Source: an uncultured beta proteobacterium (GTDB lineage Bacteria > Pseudomonadota > Gammaproteobacteria > Burkholderiales > Burkholderiaceae). From it: a DNA stretch of 53,736 nt. Below, in pieces: positions 8,687 to 20,517 of this stretch. Location: NCBI GenBank assembly GCA_903935355.1, contig CAIZRK010000005.1, positions 1 through 53,736 of the forward strand, read 5' to 3'. Made by a program: the position numbers and the translations under genes. A model generated the notes under the pieces. It saw only the letters and a list, made by a program, of their open reading frames with translations, was not told the DNA's origin and did not search any database. Numbering within the stretch: the stretch's first letter is position 1; every line of letters begins with the position of its first letter.

Positions 8687-9205
8687 ATGGCAAAAATGCA
8701 AACCAAGATGCAAAACGAAGAGCGCGATGATGGTCTTCGCGAGAAGATGATTGCTGTTAATCGTGTAACTAAAGTGGTTAAGGGCGGTCGTATTCTCGGC
8801 TTTGCTGCACTTACTGTAGTTGGCGATGGCGATGGTCGTATCGGTATGGGAAAAGGCAAATCAAAGGAAGTTCCAGTTGCCGTTCAAAAGGCAATGGATG
8901 AAGCGCGTCGCAAGATGATCAAGGTATCCTTACGTAAAGGAACTTTGCAGCACACTGTTACAGGCCAACACGGAGCTTCACGCGTTTTGATTTCTCCAGC
9001 AAAAGACGGTACAGGAATTATTGCCGGCGGTCCAATGCGCGCTATTTTTGATGTTATGGGCGTAACAAACGTAGTAGCTAAATCGCTTGGCTCTACCAAC
9101 CCATACAACTTGGTTCGTGCAACGATTAATGGTTTGAGCAAGATGAGTACTCCTGCTGAGATTGCTGCTAAGCGCGGTAAGTCAGTTGAAGAGATTCTCG
9201 GTTAA
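8687..9205 (+). CDS. rpsE: 30S ribosomal protein S5
   Basis: S5 acts in mRNA entry and translational accuracy. The 172-residue protein has the double-stranded RNA-binding domain in its N-terminal half ([20 protein letters not shown]) and the C-terminal lobe with [26 protein letters not shown] precedes the ATG. Order and length are standard. Confidence 0.98.
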   Translation: MAKMQTKMQNEERDDGLREKMIAVNRVTKVVKGGRILGFAALTVVGDGDGRIGMGKGKSKEVPVAVQKAMDEARRKMIKVSLRKGTLQHTVTGQHGASRVLISPAKDGTGIIAGGPMRAIFDVMGVTNVVAKSLGSTNPYNLVRATINGLSKMSTPAEIAAKRGKSVEEILG

Positions 9206-9229
9206 GACCAAAAGATTAGGAATCTACAA

Positions 9230-9418
9230 ATGACAACCACCACCTCCAAAGTCAAACTGCAATTAGTGCGCAGCTTGATCGGCACACGTGAAAGCCATCG
9301 TGCTACTGTTCGCGGCTTGGGCCTTCGTCGTATCAATTCTGTTTCAGAATTAGAAGACACGCCTGCTGTTCGCGGAATGATTAATAAAGTTTCTTATCTA
9401 GTTAAGGTCGTTAGCTAA
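9230..9418 (+). CDS. rpmD: 50S ribosomal protein L30
   Basis: L30 is a small 50S protein found in proteobacteria but missing from some other lineages. Here it has 62 residues. The core [20 protein letters not shown] and [20 protein letters not shown] match the family. AGGAATC lies ahead of the ATG. It stands in the usual place between rpsE and rplO. Confidence 0.97.
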   Translation: MTTTTSKVKLQLVRSLIGTRESHRATVRGLGLRRINSVSELEDTPAVRGMINKVSYLVKVVS

Positions 9419-9445
9419 TAACTAGCAAGTAAATAGGCGAAGAAT

Positions 9446-9886
9446 ATGCAACTTAATACACTTAAACCCGCAGCGGGCTCCAATAAAAATCGTCGTCGCG
9501 TAGGTCGCGGCATCGGTTCTGGTCTTGGTAAGACGGCTGGTCGTGGTCATAAAGGTCAAAAATCCCGTTCAGGCGGATTCCACAAAGTGGGATTCGAGGG
9601 CGGACAGATGCCTATGTACCGCCGTTTGCCAAAACGTGGTTTCGTATCTTTGACACGTCGTCACGTTGGTCAAATTACTTTGAACGACCTAGCAACCATT
9701 GGTTTACCAGAAGTGGACTTGTTGGTTTTGAAGGCCCATGGCTTTGCCGGTGAGCAAATTACTTCTATCAAAGTAATTAAAACTGGTGAGATAAAGATTG
9801 CTGTAACTCTTAAAGGTTTATCTGCAACTGCAGGTGCAAAAGCGGCTATTGAAGCAGCTGGCGGCAAACTAGTTGAATTGGCTTAA
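9446..9886 (+). CDS. rplO: 50S ribosomal protein L15
   Basis: L15 is a late assembly protein of the 50S subunit. It is 146 residues, with the very basic Gly-rich N-terminal arm ([20 protein letters not shown]) and the [18 protein letters not shown] signature. The C-terminal globular part ends [10 protein letters not shown]. It precedes secY by 16 nt. Confidence 0.98.
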   Translation: MQLNTLKPAAGSNKNRRRVGRGIGSGLGKTAGRGHKGQKSRSGGFHKVGFEGGQMPMYRRLPKRGFVSLTRRHVGQITLNDLATIGLPEVDLLVLKAHGFAGEQITSIKVIKTGEIKIAVTLKGLSATAGAKAAIEAAGGKLVELA

Positions 9887-9902
9887 TCGGTAATCAGTAA
9901 TC

Positions 9903-11240
9903 ATGGCACTCGCACCTACCAACAACAATAGCACTGCGCAATCAGGAGGCAAGTTTGGCGAATTACGTCAACGCTTGGTTTTCTTGGTTTTGGCATTGCT
10001 CGTGTTCCGTTTAGGTGCGCATATTCCTGTGCCAGGAATTGATCCAGACCAATTGGCGCAATTATTTTCTGGTCAAAAAGACGGTATTTTGGGAATGTTT
10101 AACCTGTTCTCAGGCGGTGCTCTATCCCGCTTTACTGTATTTGCTCTGGGAATCATGCCGTATATCTCAGCATCAATCATCATGCAGTTGATGACTATTG
10201 TTGTGCCTTCTCTAGAGTCTTTAAAAAAAGAAGGCCAGGCTGGACAGCGCAAGATTACTCAATACACGCGCTACGGAACTGTATTTTTAGCCACGTTCCA
10301 AGCTTTAGGTATTTCAGTTGCACTACAGGCGCAGCCAGGCTTGGTTATCAACCCAGGTTTAATGTTTGAGCTCAATACCGTAGTTACTTTAGTAACCGGC
10401 ACTATGTTCTTAATGTGGCTTGGTGAGCAAATTACTGAGCGTGGTTTGGGTAATGGAATTTCTATTATTATTTTTGGCGGCATTGTATCTGGCCTTCCAA
10501 GTGCTATCGCTAGCTTGCTCGAGTTGGTTCGCACCGGCTCAATGAATATATTATCTGCCCTACTCATCGTAGTAATTTGTATTGCAGTCACTTACTTTGT
10601 CGTGTTTGTAGAGCGTGGTCAGCGCCGTATTTTGGTTAACTATGCTAAACGTCAAGTTGGCAACAAGATCTATGGCGGCCAGTCTTCTTATTTTCCATTG
10701 AAGTTAAATATGGCTGGTGTTATTCCCCCTATTTTTGCTTCATCTATTATTTTATTTCCTGCAACGATTGCTGGCTGGTTTACATCAGGCGAGCCAAGCA
10801 ATATGTTTAGCAGAATCATTAAAGATTTGGCAGCTACTCTAGCCCCAGGTCAGCCTGTGTATACCATTTTGTATGCTGCAGCGATTATTTTCTTCTGTTT
10901 CTTTTATACAGCTTTGGTGTTTAACAGTCGGGATACTGCTGAAAACCTGAAGAAAAGCGGCGCTTTTGTTCCAGGTATTCGTCCAGGTGATCAGACCGGT
11001 CGTTATATCGATAAGATCTTAGTGCGCTTGACTTTAGCCGGTGCAATTTATATGGTTTTGGTATGTTTATTACCAGAATTCTTAGTTTTGAAGTACAACG
11101 TGCCATTCTATTTTGGCGGTACTTCACTGTTAATTATTGTCGTGGTTGCAATGGACTTTATGTCACAAGTTCAGTCATTTGTAATGCAGCAGCAGTACGG
11201 CTCTTTGATGAAAAAAGCTAACTTTAAGATGGGCGCTTAA
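9903..11240 (+). CDS. secY: Protein translocase subunit SecY
   Basis: SecY is the channel of the Sec translocon in the inner membrane. At 445 residues with ten hydrophobic segments it is full length. Family motifs include [16 protein letters not shown] near the N-terminus, [14 protein letters not shown] for TM2 and [18 protein letters not shown] for TM4-5. The cytoplasmic loop [17 protein letters not shown] is also conserved. It is carried in the spc operon so that export capacity follows ribosome supply. Confidence 0.98.
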   Translation: MALAPTNNNSTAQSGGKFGELRQRLVFLVLALLVFRLGAHIPVPGIDPDQLAQLFSGQKDGILGMFNLFSGGALSRFTVFALGIMPYISASIIMQLMTIVVPSLESLKKEGQAGQRKITQYTRYGTVFLATFQALGISVALQAQPGLVINPGLMFELNTVVTLVTGTMFLMWLGEQITERGLGNGISIIIFGGIVSGLPSAIASLLELVRTGSMNILSALLIVVICIAVTYFVVFVERGQRRILVNYAKRQVGNKIYGGQSSYFPLKLNMAGVIPPIFASSIILFPATIAGWFTSGEPSNMFSRIIKDLAATLAPGQPVYTILYAAAIIFFCFFYTALVFNSRDTAENLKKSGAFVPGIRPGDQTGRYIDKILVRLTLAGAIYMVLVCLLPEFLVLKYNVPFYFGGTSLLIIVVVAMDFMSQVQSFVMQQQYGSLMKKANFKMGA

Positions 11241-11244
11241 CTGA

Positions 11245-11463
11245 ATGTCTAAAGACGATGTAATTCAGATGGCGGGAGAAATTATTGAGAATTTGCCTAA
11301 CGCAATGTTTCGCGTGAAGCTAGAAAATGGACATGTGGTTCTAGGGCACATTTCTGGGAAGATGAGGATGCATTACATCCGCATATTGCCAGGAGATAAG
11401 GTGACGGTGGAGTTAACTCCTTACGACCTGACTCGCGCAAGAATCATATTCCGCGCTAAGTAA
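11245..11463 (+). CDS. infA: Translation initiation factor IF-1
   Basis: IF-1 binds the 30S A site during initiation. The 72-residue protein is a single S1-like OB fold, with the hallmarks [20 protein letters not shown] and [21 protein letters not shown]. It starts 4 nt after the secY stop. Location between secY and rpmJ is typical of Burkholderiales. Confidence 0.98.
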   Translation: MSKDDVIQMAGEIIENLPNAMFRVKLENGHVVLGHISGKMRMHYIRILPGDKVTVELTPYDLTRARIIFRAK

Positions 11464-11497
11464 CGATTAAGTAGTACCTATTTTTAAGAGGTGAGTT

Positions 11498-11614
11498 ATG
11501 AAAGTTTTGGCATCCGTTAAGTGTATTTGCAGAAATTGCAAGATCATTAAGCGCAAGCGCGTTGTGCGCGTGATCTGTTCTTCAGACGCACGTCATAAGC
11601 AGCGTCAAGGCTGA
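11498..11614 (+). CDS. rpmJ: 50S ribosomal protein L36
   Basis: This 38-residue gene is easily missed for its size. It translates as [17 protein letters not shown] and so on to KQRQG, matching L36. The zinc ribbon ligands Cys11, Cys14, Cys27 and His33 are all present, so it is the zinc-binding form; Cys9 is an extra cysteine. AGAGGTGAG at 11488-11496 is the ribosome binding site. It lies between infA and rpsM as expected. Confidence 0.96.
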   Translation: MKVLASVKCICRNCKIIKRKRVVRVICSSDARHKQRQG

Positions 11615-11638
11615 TCTGGTTAATTAAGAGGAAATCTC

Positions 11639-12004
11639 ATGGCACGTATCGCTGGGGTAAATATCCCAAATCATCAACACACTGTCATCGGTTTGACAGC
11701 GATTTTTGGCATTGGCACAACGCGTGCTAACAAAATTTGCAAAACCACAGGTGTTGCTATCGACAAAAAAGTAAAAGACCTTACAGACGCTGACTTGGAA
11801 AAGTTACGTGATGAAGTAGGTAAGTTCATTACAGAAGGCGATCTTCGTCGTGAAGTGACGATGAGCATCAAGCGTTTGATGGACTTGGGCTGCTATCGTG
11901 GCGTTCGTCATCGCAAGGGCTTGCCAGTTCGTGGTCAACGTACGAAGACTAACGCGCGTACCCGCAAGGGCCCTCGTAAGTCTGGCGTGCAACTGAAGAA
12001 ATAA
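11639..12004 (+). CDS. rpsM: 30S ribosomal protein S13
   Basis: S13 is in the 30S head and contacts the P-site tRNA and L5. It is 121 residues with the helix-hairpin-helix-like motif [16 protein letters not shown], the [18 protein letters not shown] signature and a basic tail [21 protein letters not shown] precedes the ATG. In E. coli S4 represses its operon at this gene; no comparable fold is evident in the 24-bp spacer here. Confidence 0.98.
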   Translation: MARIAGVNIPNHQHTVIGLTAIFGIGTTRANKICKTTGVAIDKKVKDLTDADLEKLRDEVGKFITEGDLRREVTMSIKRLMDLGCYRGVRHRKGLPVRGQRTKTNARTRKGPRKSGVQLKK

Positions 12005-12022
12005 TCAAGAAAGTTTATTGAC

Positions 12023-12430
12023 ATGGCAAAACAACAATCCGCTTCCGCAGCTTCACAGCGTGCTCGCAAGAAGGTTAAGAAAAACGTTGCTGACGGCATT
12101 GCACACGTTCACGCTTCTTTTAATAACACCATTATTACTATCACTGATCGGCAGGGAAATGCGCTTTCATGGGCAACTTCCGGCGGCCAGGGTTTCAAGG
12201 GCTCACGTAAATCAACCCCTTTTGCTGCTCAGGTAGCCGCAGAAGTAGCTGGTAAAGCTGCCGTTGAATGTGGGATTAAGAACTTAGAGGTTCAGATCAA
12301 AGGCCCAGGCCCAGGTCGTGAATCTGCAGTTCGCGCATTGAATTCTTTGGGAATAAAAATTACCGAGATTCAAGACGTAACTCCAGTTCCTCATAATGGT
12401 TGCCGTCCACCTAAGCGTCGCCGTATCTAA
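12023..12430 (+). CDS. rpsK: 30S ribosomal protein S11
   Basis: S11 forms part of the 30S platform near the E site. At 135 residues it carries the basic N-terminal arm [20 protein letters not shown], then [21 protein letters not shown] and the C-terminal signature [19 protein letters not shown] 114-bp gap with three possible hairpins separates it from rpsD. Confidence 0.98.
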   Translation: MAKQQSASAASQRARKKVKKNVADGIAHVHASFNNTIITITDRQGNALSWATSGGQGFKGSRKSTPFAAQVAAEVAGKAAVECGIKNLEVQIKGPGPGRESAVRALNSLGIKITEIQDVTPVPHNGCRPPKRRRI

Positions 12431-12439
12431 GCTAGGTTG

Positions 12440-12526
12440 TTGGCAATACAAGTTTTAGTATTTTTTATCAAGCCCACTGTTCATCTAAATTAAAGGGTGA
12501 ACTAACCGCCGGTCGCAAGACTGCGG
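12440..12526 (+). promoter_or_regulatory. rpsK-rpsD leader: three possible hairpins
   Basis: Three stems can form. AATAC 12445-12449 pairs with GTATT 12458-12462 and is followed by a T-run, so it resembles a weak terminator. GTTCA 12479-12483 pairs with TGAAC 12498-12502 and can extend with G-T pairs. CCG-C-CGGTC 12506-12514 pairs with GACTGCGG 12519-12526 around a GCAA tetraloop, with one bulged C. The last ends 6 nt before the AAAGGAAAG that serves rpsD. TTGGCA 12440-12445 might be a -35 box, but no good -10 follows. Confidence 0.35.
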
Positions 12527-12544
12527 CAAAGAAAGGAAAGCATC

Positions 12545-13168
12545 GTGGCACGTTACTTAGGCCCTAAGGCCAAATTATCCCGTCGGGAAGGTACCGACTT
12601 ATTTTTAAAGAGCGCACGTCGCGCCCTGTCAGACAAGTGCAAGCTAGATACTAAGCCTGGTCAACATGGCCGGACCTCTGGTTCAAGAACTTCCGACTAT
12701 GGCAATCAATTGCGTGAAAAGCAAAAGGTTAAGCGTATGTATGGAATTTTAGAGCGCCAATTCCGTCGCTATTTCGCTGAAGCTGAGCGTCGTAAAGGTA
12801 ATACTGGTTCAACTTTGTTGCAGTTATTAGAGTCGCGTTTAGATAACGTGGTCTATCGCATGGGCTTTGGTTCTACTCGTGCTGAAGCGCGTCAATTGGT
12901 TTCACACTGCGCTGTTATGTTAAATGGTAGTGCAGTGAATATTCCATCCATTCAGGTTAAGCCAGGTGACGTGATTACTATTCGTGAAAAAGCGAAGAAG
13001 CAAGCACGCATTACTGAGTCCCTCAATTTAGTTCAGCAGATGTCAGCAGTGGGCTGGGTTTCAGTAGATGCGGCAAAACTGGAAGGAACATTTAAGCAGG
13101 TGCCCGACCGCGAAGACATCAGCGGCGAAATTAATGAAAGTTTGATCGTTGAATTGTATTCACGCTAA
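12545..13168 (+). CDS. rpsD: 30S ribosomal protein S4
   Basis: S4 nucleates 30S assembly and is the known autoregulator of the alpha operon in E. coli. Here it starts with GTG at 12545, with AAAGGAAAG at 12532-12540. It is 207 residues. The S4 domain [19 protein letters not shown] begins near residue 93, followed by [13 protein letters not shown] helix residues. The leader before it holds a GNRA-loop hairpin next to the ribosome binding site, which would suit S4 control. Confidence 0.97.
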   Translation: MARYLGPKAKLSRREGTDLFLKSARRALSDKCKLDTKPGQHGRTSGSRTSDYGNQLREKQKVKRMYGILERQFRRYFAEAERRKGNTGSTLLQLLESRLDNVVYRMGFGSTRAEARQLVSHCAVMLNGSAVNIPSIQVKPGDVITIREKAKKQARITESLNLVQQMSAVGWVSVDAAKLEGTFKQVPDREDISGEINESLIVELYSR

Positions 13169-13191
13169 TTAGGCACTCTCAAGGAAAAAAT

Positions 13192-14172
13192 ATGCAAACA
13201 AATTTGCTCAAACCAAAAATTATTTCTGTTGAAGCGCTTACCGCCAACCAAGCTAAGGTTGTTATGGAGCCATTCGAGCGTGGTTATGGCCACACACTCG
13301 GTAATGCATTACGTCGTGTGTTGTTGTCCTCGATGGTTGGTTATGCGCCAACTGAAGTAGCGATTGCAGGTGTTGTTCATGAATACTCGACTTTAGACGG
13401 AGTACAAGAAGATGTTGTTAATCTTTTATTGAACCTCAAGGGTATCGTATTTAAGTTGCAATCACGTGATGAAGTCACTATCAATTTGCGCAAAGAAGGC
13501 CCAGGCCTTGTCACAGCAAAAGACATTGATTTACCACATGATGTAGAAATCATTAATCCTGATCATGTTATTGCTCACTTGTCAGCTGGCGGTAAGCTAG
13601 ATATGCAGATTAAGGTTGAAAAAGGTCGTGGTTATGTACCAGGTAATATGCGCCAGTACCATGACGAAGCTACCAAGATTATTGGCCGCATCGTATTGGA
13701 TGCTTCATTTAGCCCTGTAAGCCGAGTTAGTTACGCAGTTGAATCCGCTCGTGTTGAGCAACGTACTGACCTTGATCGACTTGTAATGACTATTGAAACT
13801 AATGGCGTCTTGTCTCCAGAAGAGGCCATTCGTCAAGCAGCGACGATCTTGGTTGATCAGTTAGTTGTATTTGCTGCCCTTGAGAGCAGCGAAGTTTCTG
13901 GCGATCTTGCTCCAAACCGCTCATCAATGGTTGATCCAATGTTGATGCGTCCAGTTGATGATCTCGAGCTCACAGTTCGCTCTGCAAACTGCTTGAAGGC
14001 TGAGAACATTTACTACATCGGTGACTTGATTCAACGTACAGAGAATGAATTGTTGAAGACGCCTAATTTAGGTCGTAAATCTTTGAATGAAATCAAGGAT
14101 GTTTTGGCGACCCGTGGCTTAAGTCTTGGCATGAAACTCGATAGCTGGCCTCCAGCTAACCTCGAGAAATAA
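13192..14172 (+). CDS. rpoA: DNA-directed RNA polymerase subunit alpha
   Basis: RpoA dimerises to start RNA polymerase assembly, and its C-terminal domain contacts UP elements and activators. The 326-residue protein has the N-terminal dimerisation domain ([20 protein letters not shown] at about residues 28-47) and, after a linker, the C-terminal domain ([35 protein letters not shown]). The gene lies between rpsD and rplQ as usual. Confidence 0.98.
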   Translation: MQTNLLKPKIISVEALTANQAKVVMEPFERGYGHTLGNALRRVLLSSMVGYAPTEVAIAGVVHEYSTLDGVQEDVVNLLLNLKGIVFKLQSRDEVTINLRKEGPGLVTAKDIDLPHDVEIINPDHVIAHLSAGGKLDMQIKVEKGRGYVPGNMRQYHDEATKIIGRIVLDASFSPVSRVSYAVESARVEQRTDLDRLVMTIETNGVLSPEEAIRQAATILVDQLVVFAALESSEVSGDLAPNRSSMVDPMLMRPVDDLELTVRSANCLKAENIYYIGDLIQRTENELLKTPNLGRKSLNEIKDVLATRGLSLGMKLDSWPPANLEK

Positions 14173-14188
14173 TTAGAAAGGAAGCATC

Positions 14189-14584
14189 ATGCGTCACGGA
14201 AACGGCTTACGCAAACTTAATAGAACATCATCACATCGCTTGGCGATGCTGCGCAACATGTCCAATTCTCTTTTGGAGCACGAAGTGATTAAAACCACTT
14301 TGCCAAAAGCAAAAGAATTGCGCATGGTTGTTGAGCCTTTAATTACCTTAGGTAAAAAAGATAACCTAGCAAATCGTCGCTTAGCATTTAATCGCACACG
14401 CGATCGCGATATCGTGACCAAACTCTTTACAGAGCTCGGCCCACGTTATGCAACTCGGCCAGGTGGCTACCTTCGTATTTTGAAGTTTGGCTTTCGTCAT
14501 GGCGATAATGCTCCAATGGCTTTGGTTGAGTTATTAGACCGCCCAGAAGTGGAAGAAACACCAGTTGTGGCAGAAGAGGCATAA
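14189..14584 (+). CDS. rplQ: 50S ribosomal protein L17
   Basis: L17 binds near the tunnel exit of the 50S subunit. At 131 residues it has the family start [20 protein letters not shown] and the C-terminal [20 protein letters not shown]. The last 15 residues form an acidic tail (EEAVVA-like: [11 protein letters not shown]). It is the last gene of the ribosomal block; a strong terminator follows 16 nt later. Confidence 0.98.
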   Translation: MRHGNGLRKLNRTSSHRLAMLRNMSNSLLEHEVIKTTLPKAKELRMVVEPLITLGKKDNLANRRLAFNRTRDRDIVTKLFTELGPRYATRPGGYLRILKFGFRHGDNAPMALVELLDRPEVEETPVVAEEA

Positions 14585-14600
14585 GTCTCGTACTTGCGAT

Positions 14601-14629
14601 AAAAAGCCAGGCTTCGGTCTGGCTTTTTT
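14601..14629 (+). terminator. Intrinsic terminator after rplQ
   Basis: AAAGCCAG 14603-14610 pairs with CTGGCTTT 14619-14626 around GCTTCGGT, followed by a T-run to 14629. The upstream A-run makes it a strong hairpin. It closes the ribosomal protein block just before cutA. Confidence 0.9.
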
Positions 14630-14652
14630 ATTGATGCGGGTATAAATGCAGA

Positions 14653-14994
14653 ATGATCAATACTCAAACTCCTCAATTACTCGTTGTGATGACGAGCTTT
14701 AGCAAGCTCGAGGATGCCAAGCTAATGGCTCGAACACTGATTGAGCAGCATTTAGTGGCATGTGTCCAGATCAATGAAGGCATTCATTCAATGTATCGTT
14801 GGGAAGGAAAAATCTGCGAAGAAAGAGAGATATTGTTCTTGGCTAAAACAGAAGCGAGTAAATGGGATCAGATTCATGACTTGATTAAGCAGGCTCACCC
14901 CTATGATTTACCTGAAATTTTGGCGTTCACCCCATTGCAATACGATGATGACTACAGCAAATGGGTGCAGTCTGAGGTAAATTTAAAAATATGA
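14653..14994 (+). CDS. cutA: CutA family divalent-cation tolerance protein
   Basis: CutA is a small trimeric protein linked by genetics to copper and other metal tolerance; its biochemical role is unsettled. The 113-residue protein shows the family core LVACVQINEGIHSMYRWEGK, then LFLAKTEASKWDQI and HPYDLPEILAF. The stop overlaps the dsbD start (ATGA at 14991-14994), so the two are co-translated. The cutA-dsbD pair is common in proteobacteria. Confidence 0.94.
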   Translation: MINTQTPQLLVVMTSFSKLEDAKLMARTLIEQHLVACVQINEGIHSMYRWEGKICEEREILFLAKTEASKWDQIHDLIKQAHPYDLPEILAFTPLQYDDDYSKWVQSEVNLKI

Positions 14995-16670
14995 GAATCA
15001 ATTTATTTCTAGCAAAGATCTTCCTATGCCTTCTGCTTTTATCTACGCAGGCATTTGGGGCACCAGAATTCCTGCCTCCAGAAAAAGCTTTTCGAGTAGA
15101 AGCGACTTGGCTTGAGAACTCCAATCAAATTGAGATAGAGTTATTGCCGGTTAAAGGCTATTACATCTATCAAGAATCGCTTCGATTTCAGGCTGGATCG
15201 CAGCCTGAAAAGTTAGACAACCTTAGTCCTACATTGCCAGAAGGCGTGGAAAAGTTTGATGAAACTTTCCAGAAAAAATTGCAGGTTTATAAGCAGCCGT
15301 TTATGGTGCTAATAGGGATTAAACCTCAGCCTAATAAGCCAATATTTCTTGAAATCAATCTACAGGGCTGTGCTGAGGCAGGCATTTGCTATCCACCGAT
15401 GACCTTGAAATTTTTATTGGCTGGACCTGGCGTTAAGGCTGCGCCAATACCCGAGGTGCTTGATGGTTCGATTGGCAGAGTAAGTCAAAAAACAAGCGGC
15501 ATTAGTTTGGTTGACTTATGGCGTGAGCGCGATGATGTCAATGCGATTGAGCGGTTTTTAGAGGGCACTTCTACTACTTACCTGTTCTTGGCTTTTTTTA
15601 TTCTTGGCCTTGCTTTGGCATTTACGCCCTGCGTTCTTCCAATGCTGCCTATTCTATCGAGTGTTATTTTCGGAATTCGGGATGGTAAAGCGGTATCTAA
15701 AGGACGTGCGAGTACCTTAGCTATAGCTTATATATTGGGTATGGCACTGATATACGCCTTAGCTGGGGTCATGATGGCAGCCTTGGGAGGCAGCGTACAA
15801 AGAGCTTTACAAAGCCCGTTTGCATTGGCCAGTTTTGCCTTATTACTTTTAGCGCTTTCTGGGAGTCTATTTGGCCTGTATGAGCTTCGTTTGCCACAGT
15901 CATGGCATCACCATATAGATCGTCTGGCGGGTCGCCAAAAGGGCGGTAGTGTGTTTGGAGCGTTTGTTTTAGGAGGAATCTCAACTTTAGTCGCAAGCCC
16001 ATGTATTACTGCTCCTTTAGCAGGTGTTTTAGCGTTTATCGCCCAAACTGGCTCCATCAGCTTGGGTGCTGGACTCCTATTCGTAATGGCCTTGGGTATG
16101 GGGCTGCCACTCCTCTTAATTGCTATTGAAGCACGTATTTTGATTCCATCAACTGGTATTTGGATGGTATGGCTACAGCGTACTTTGGGTGTTTTACTGG
16201 TAGCTACAGCAGTTTGGATTGCCTCCCCATTACTGCAAAAAAACGATTCCTTAGGGACTGCCAATACCGTTAATGGGCAGAAGATTCATGGGGTAGGAGA
16301 CTTAGCCTTTAGAGTGATTCAATCACCAGCAGAGTTAGAGGTCGAGCTTAGCAAAGCGATGCAAGAGAAAAAATTAGTTTTGCTCGATTTCTATGCTGAT
16401 TGGTGTATTAGTTGCAAAGAGATGGAAGTCACCACATTTGCCAATGTAGCGGTAAGCAAAGAATTGCAAACATTTGTATTGTTGCAAGCTAACGTCACCG
16501 CTAACAGTGCAGAGAATCAAGCTTTACTAAAGCGTTTTGGCCTATATGGCCCACCCGGTATTTTAATTTTTGATCGTAGCTCGGCAGAGATCAAAAACCA
16601 ACGCATCATTGGTTATATGCCACCGCAACGTTTTTTGGAGCGCCTGCAAAAAGTAGCCGAGTCTAATTAA
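14991..16670 (+). CDS. dsbD: Thiol:disulfide interchange protein DsbD
   Basis: DsbD carries electrons from cytoplasmic thioredoxin to the periplasm. The 559-residue protein has a signal peptide (about 1-23) and an N-terminal domain with Cys127 and Cys133. A membrane domain follows, with Cys214 (FTPCVLPMLP) and Cys338 (VASPCITAPL). The C-terminal thioredoxin domain has the pair Cys472-Cys475 (DWCISCKEM). All six redox cysteines are present. With cytochrome c4 nearby, a role in keeping heme-site cysteines reduced is plausible. Confidence 0.96.
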   Translation: MRINLFLAKIFLCLLLLSTQAFGAPEFLPPEKAFRVEATWLENSNQIEIELLPVKGYYIYQESLRFQAGSQPEKLDNLSPTLPEGVEKFDETFQKKLQVYKQPFMVLIGIKPQPNKPIFLEINLQGCAEAGICYPPMTLKFLLAGPGVKAAPIPEVLDGSIGRVSQKTSGISLVDLWRERDDVNAIERFLEGTSTTYLFLAFFILGLALAFTPCVLPMLPILSSVIFGIRDGKAVSKGRASTLAIAYILGMALIYALAGVMMAALGGSVQRALQSPFALASFALLLLALSGSLFGLYELRLPQSWHHHIDRLAGRQKGGSVFGAFVLGGISTLVASPCITAPLAGVLAFIAQTGSISLGAGLLFVMALGMGLPLLLIAIEARILIPSTGIWMVWLQRTLGVLLVATAVWIASPLLQKNDSLGTANTVNGQKIHGVGDLAFRVIQSPAELEVELSKAMQEKKLVLLDFYADWCISCKEMEVTTFANVAVSKELQTFVLLQANVTANSAENQALLKRFGLYGPPGILIFDRSSAEIKNQRIIGYMPPQRFLERLQKVAESN

Positions 16671-18339
<1,669 letters not shown>

Positions 18340-18453
18340 GTCCAGAAGCTATTGTAAAATCACGCAAAATCATGAAATATCTCATGGTGTTGGGTGAAGG
18401 GTTGAAAAAGTAGGGCCCAAACACTTTTAGGAATTTTTGTTAAGGTAAACATA

Positions 18454-19173
18454 ATGCGTCAAACCTCCCAATTCTCCAAATTAACTAGCTTACGAGCCAG
18501 TTTTCTAGCTCTTAGCTTAACCGTTTTAGCAACGGGCTTTACAGCCTCGGTTTTTGCTAGCGATGCTGCTCCTCCTGCCGCTACTAAGCCAGTGGTTCCA
18601 GGTAAGCCCAAAACTGATATAGCAGCAGGAGAAACACTTTATACCAATGGGGATGCCAGCCGTGGCGTGGTGGCTTGTGTGAGCTGTCATGGCGCGAATG
18701 GTAAGAGTGCGGTGGGCACTTGGCCCAAGTTGGCCGCCCAGCACGCTGCTTACACCACTAAGCAATTGAAGAACTTCAAAGATGGCAGCCGTGCTAATCC
18801 AGTCATGATGGGTATGGTTGCTACTCTGACAGATCAAGATATGGTCAATATTGCTGCCTACTTAGTTAAACAAGAGGTTTCATTGGGAGTGGCGCAAAAT
18901 AAAGAAACGATTGAGCTTGGTCAAAGCATCTACCGTGGCGGGATTGCAGCCAAAGGCGTACCTGCGTGCGCTGCTTGCCATAGCCCAACGGGCGCAGGCA
19001 TTCCTGCTCAATACCCCCTTTTAGGCGGTCAATGGGCTGAGTACTCCACTTCTCAGTTATTGGCATTTCGCGAAGGTACGCGCAAAAATGGCAATATGAT
19101 GACCACAATCGCTACCAAGCTATCTGATCAAGAAATGAAGGCGGTCTCCGATTACATGGCGGGATTGCATTAA
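18454..19173 (+). CDS. Diheme cytochrome c4
   Basis: Cytochrome c4 is a periplasmic electron carrier, usually passing electrons to terminal oxidases. The 239-residue protein has an N-terminal signal with a cleavage near ASA|SDAA (about 36). It has two CxxCH heme sites: Cys75-Cys78-His79 (CVSCHG) and Cys172-Cys175-His176 (CAACHS). Two similar domains of about 90 residues fit c4. A Pro/Lys-rich linker follows the signal. The gene next to engB and ahead of a shared terminator is a common order in Burkholderiales. Confidence 0.93.
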   Translation: MRQTSQFSKLTSLRASFLALSLTVLATGFTASVFASDAAPPAATKPVVPGKPKTDIAAGETLYTNGDASRGVVACVSCHGANGKSAVGTWPKLAAQHAAYTTKQLKNFKDGSRANPVMMGMVATLTDQDMVNIAAYLVKQEVSLGVAQNKETIELGQSIYRGGIAAKGVPACAACHSPTGAGIPAQYPLLGGQWAEYSTSQLLAFREGTRKNGNMMTTIATKLSDQEMKAVSDYMAGLH

Positions 19174-19192
19174 TTAACACCAGCATTCAATG

Positions 19193-19220
19193 AAAACCCC
19201 GCTCTAGGTAGCGGGGTTTT
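19193..19220. terminator. Bidirectional terminator between cytochrome c4 and lysA
   Basis: AAAACCCCGCT 19193-19203 pairs with AGCGGGGTTTT 19210-19220, a perfect 11-bp stem with a 6-nt loop. A-run and T-run flank it, so it can stop transcription both ways. Its right edge overlaps the lysA stop codon by two bases. Confidence 0.9.
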
Positions 19221-20517
19221 ATTTTGGTAGAACTTGTTCACTTGCAAAAAGATCTGAGGTATTTTCTCGGGCGCGAATGACATACACATTTTTGCCATCA
19301 ACCATGATTTCTGCAGGTTTAGGCCTAGTGTTATAGTTCGATGCCATCACAAAGCCATAAGCACCTGCAGACAGAATCGCCAATAAATCACCTTCTTCAA
19401 CCGCCAGAGTACGATCTCTGCCAAGCCAATCGCCGGATTCACAAACTGGCCCGACAATATCGTAAGTGGCGCTCTTAATGGCTTTAGTGTGGACTGGAAC
19501 GATACCGTGATAAGCCTCATATAGTGCGGGGCGCATCAGTTCGGTCATAGCGGCATCGACAATACAAAAGTTTTTTTCAACTCCAGGTTTTATATACTCA
19601 ATTTGTGTGAGAAGTATGCCGGCATTACCTACTAAGGATCGACCTGGCTCTAAAACAATATCGAGATGTCCAAAGCCACGCTCAGCTACGCGATTAAGTA
19701 AGGTGTTGGTGAACTCCGTAATATCGGGTGGGCTTTCTGTGCCATAAGAAATTCCAAGTCCCCCACCTAAATCAAGGTGATGTAATTCAATACCTTCTTT
19801 TTTTAACTGAGCAACCAAATCTAGCACCTTGTCTACAGCATTTAAATAGGGAGAAGTGTTAGTGATTTGGGAGCCAATATGACAATCAATGCCCACTACA
19901 TCTATTTGAGAGAGTAAAGCTGCTTCGCGATAGGTCTTTAAGACCTCGTGATAAGCAATCCCAAATTTATTGCCTTTTAATCCAGTAGAAATATAGGGGT
20001 GCGTTTGCGCATCAACATCTGGATTGACGCGTATTGAAATCGGCGCACGACAGTTAAGTTCTTTAGCAACACTATTGATTTTATGAAGTTCAGCAATAGA
20101 CTCCACGTTGATGCATTTAACGCCCGCCTTTAAGGCTTGAGCAATTTCCTTGGCAGATTTACCAACCCCGGCAAAAACTAAGCTCTGAGGATCTGCCCCA
20201 ATGGCTAAGGCACGAGCTAATTCACCCCCGCTTACTAAATCAAAGCCAGAACCTAACTGTAAGAAGCAATCTAGCACTGCTAAATTGCTGTTGGCCTTCA
20301 TGGCGTAATGAATACGCGCCCTTCTTTTGCCGTTAGCATCTACGCAGGCGCGGTCGTAGGCTTGATAAGCTTGCGTAAGCGCTTTTTTGCTATAAATGTA
20401 GAGTGGCGTGCCAAATTCTTTAGCGAGATCCCCTAAAGCAAGCTCTTCAGCGTACCAAGTGCCTGCGCGTTCAGTAAAGCCAACTAGGTGGGGGAGTGGA
20501 ATGGTAGTGCGGGTCAT
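19219..20517 (-). CDS. lysA: Diaminopimelate decarboxylase
   Basis: LysA removes CO2 from meso-diaminopimelate to give lysine, using pyridoxal phosphate. The 432-residue protein has the PLP lysine Lys74 (HYAMKANSNLAVL), the Gly-rich LDLGGGLGISY and the substrate-site CESGDWLGRDR with its catalytic Cys. The start overlaps the stop of the lipoprotein gene lptM by ATGA, so both are on one transcript. Confidence 0.96.
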   Translation of the reverse strand: MTRTTIPLPHLVGFTERAGTWYAEELALGDLAKEFGTPLYIYSKKALTQAYQAYDRACVDANGKRRARIHYAMKANSNLAVLDCFLQLGSGFDLVSGGELARALAIGADPQSLVFAGVGKSAKEIAQALKAGVKCINVESIAELHKINSVAKELNCRAPISIRVNPDVDAQTHPYISTGLKGNKFGIAYHEVLKTYREAALLSQIDVVGIDCHIGSQITNTSPYLNAVDKVLDLVAQLKKEGIELHHLDLGGGLGISYGTESPPDITEFTNTLLNRVAERGFGHLDIVLEPGRSLVGNAGILLTQIEYIKPGVEKNFCIVDAAMTELMRPALYEAYHGIVPVHTKAIKSATYDIVGPVCESGDWLGRDRTLAVEEGDLLAILSAGAYGFVMASNYNTRPKPAEIMVDGKNVYVIRARENTSDLFASEQVLPK

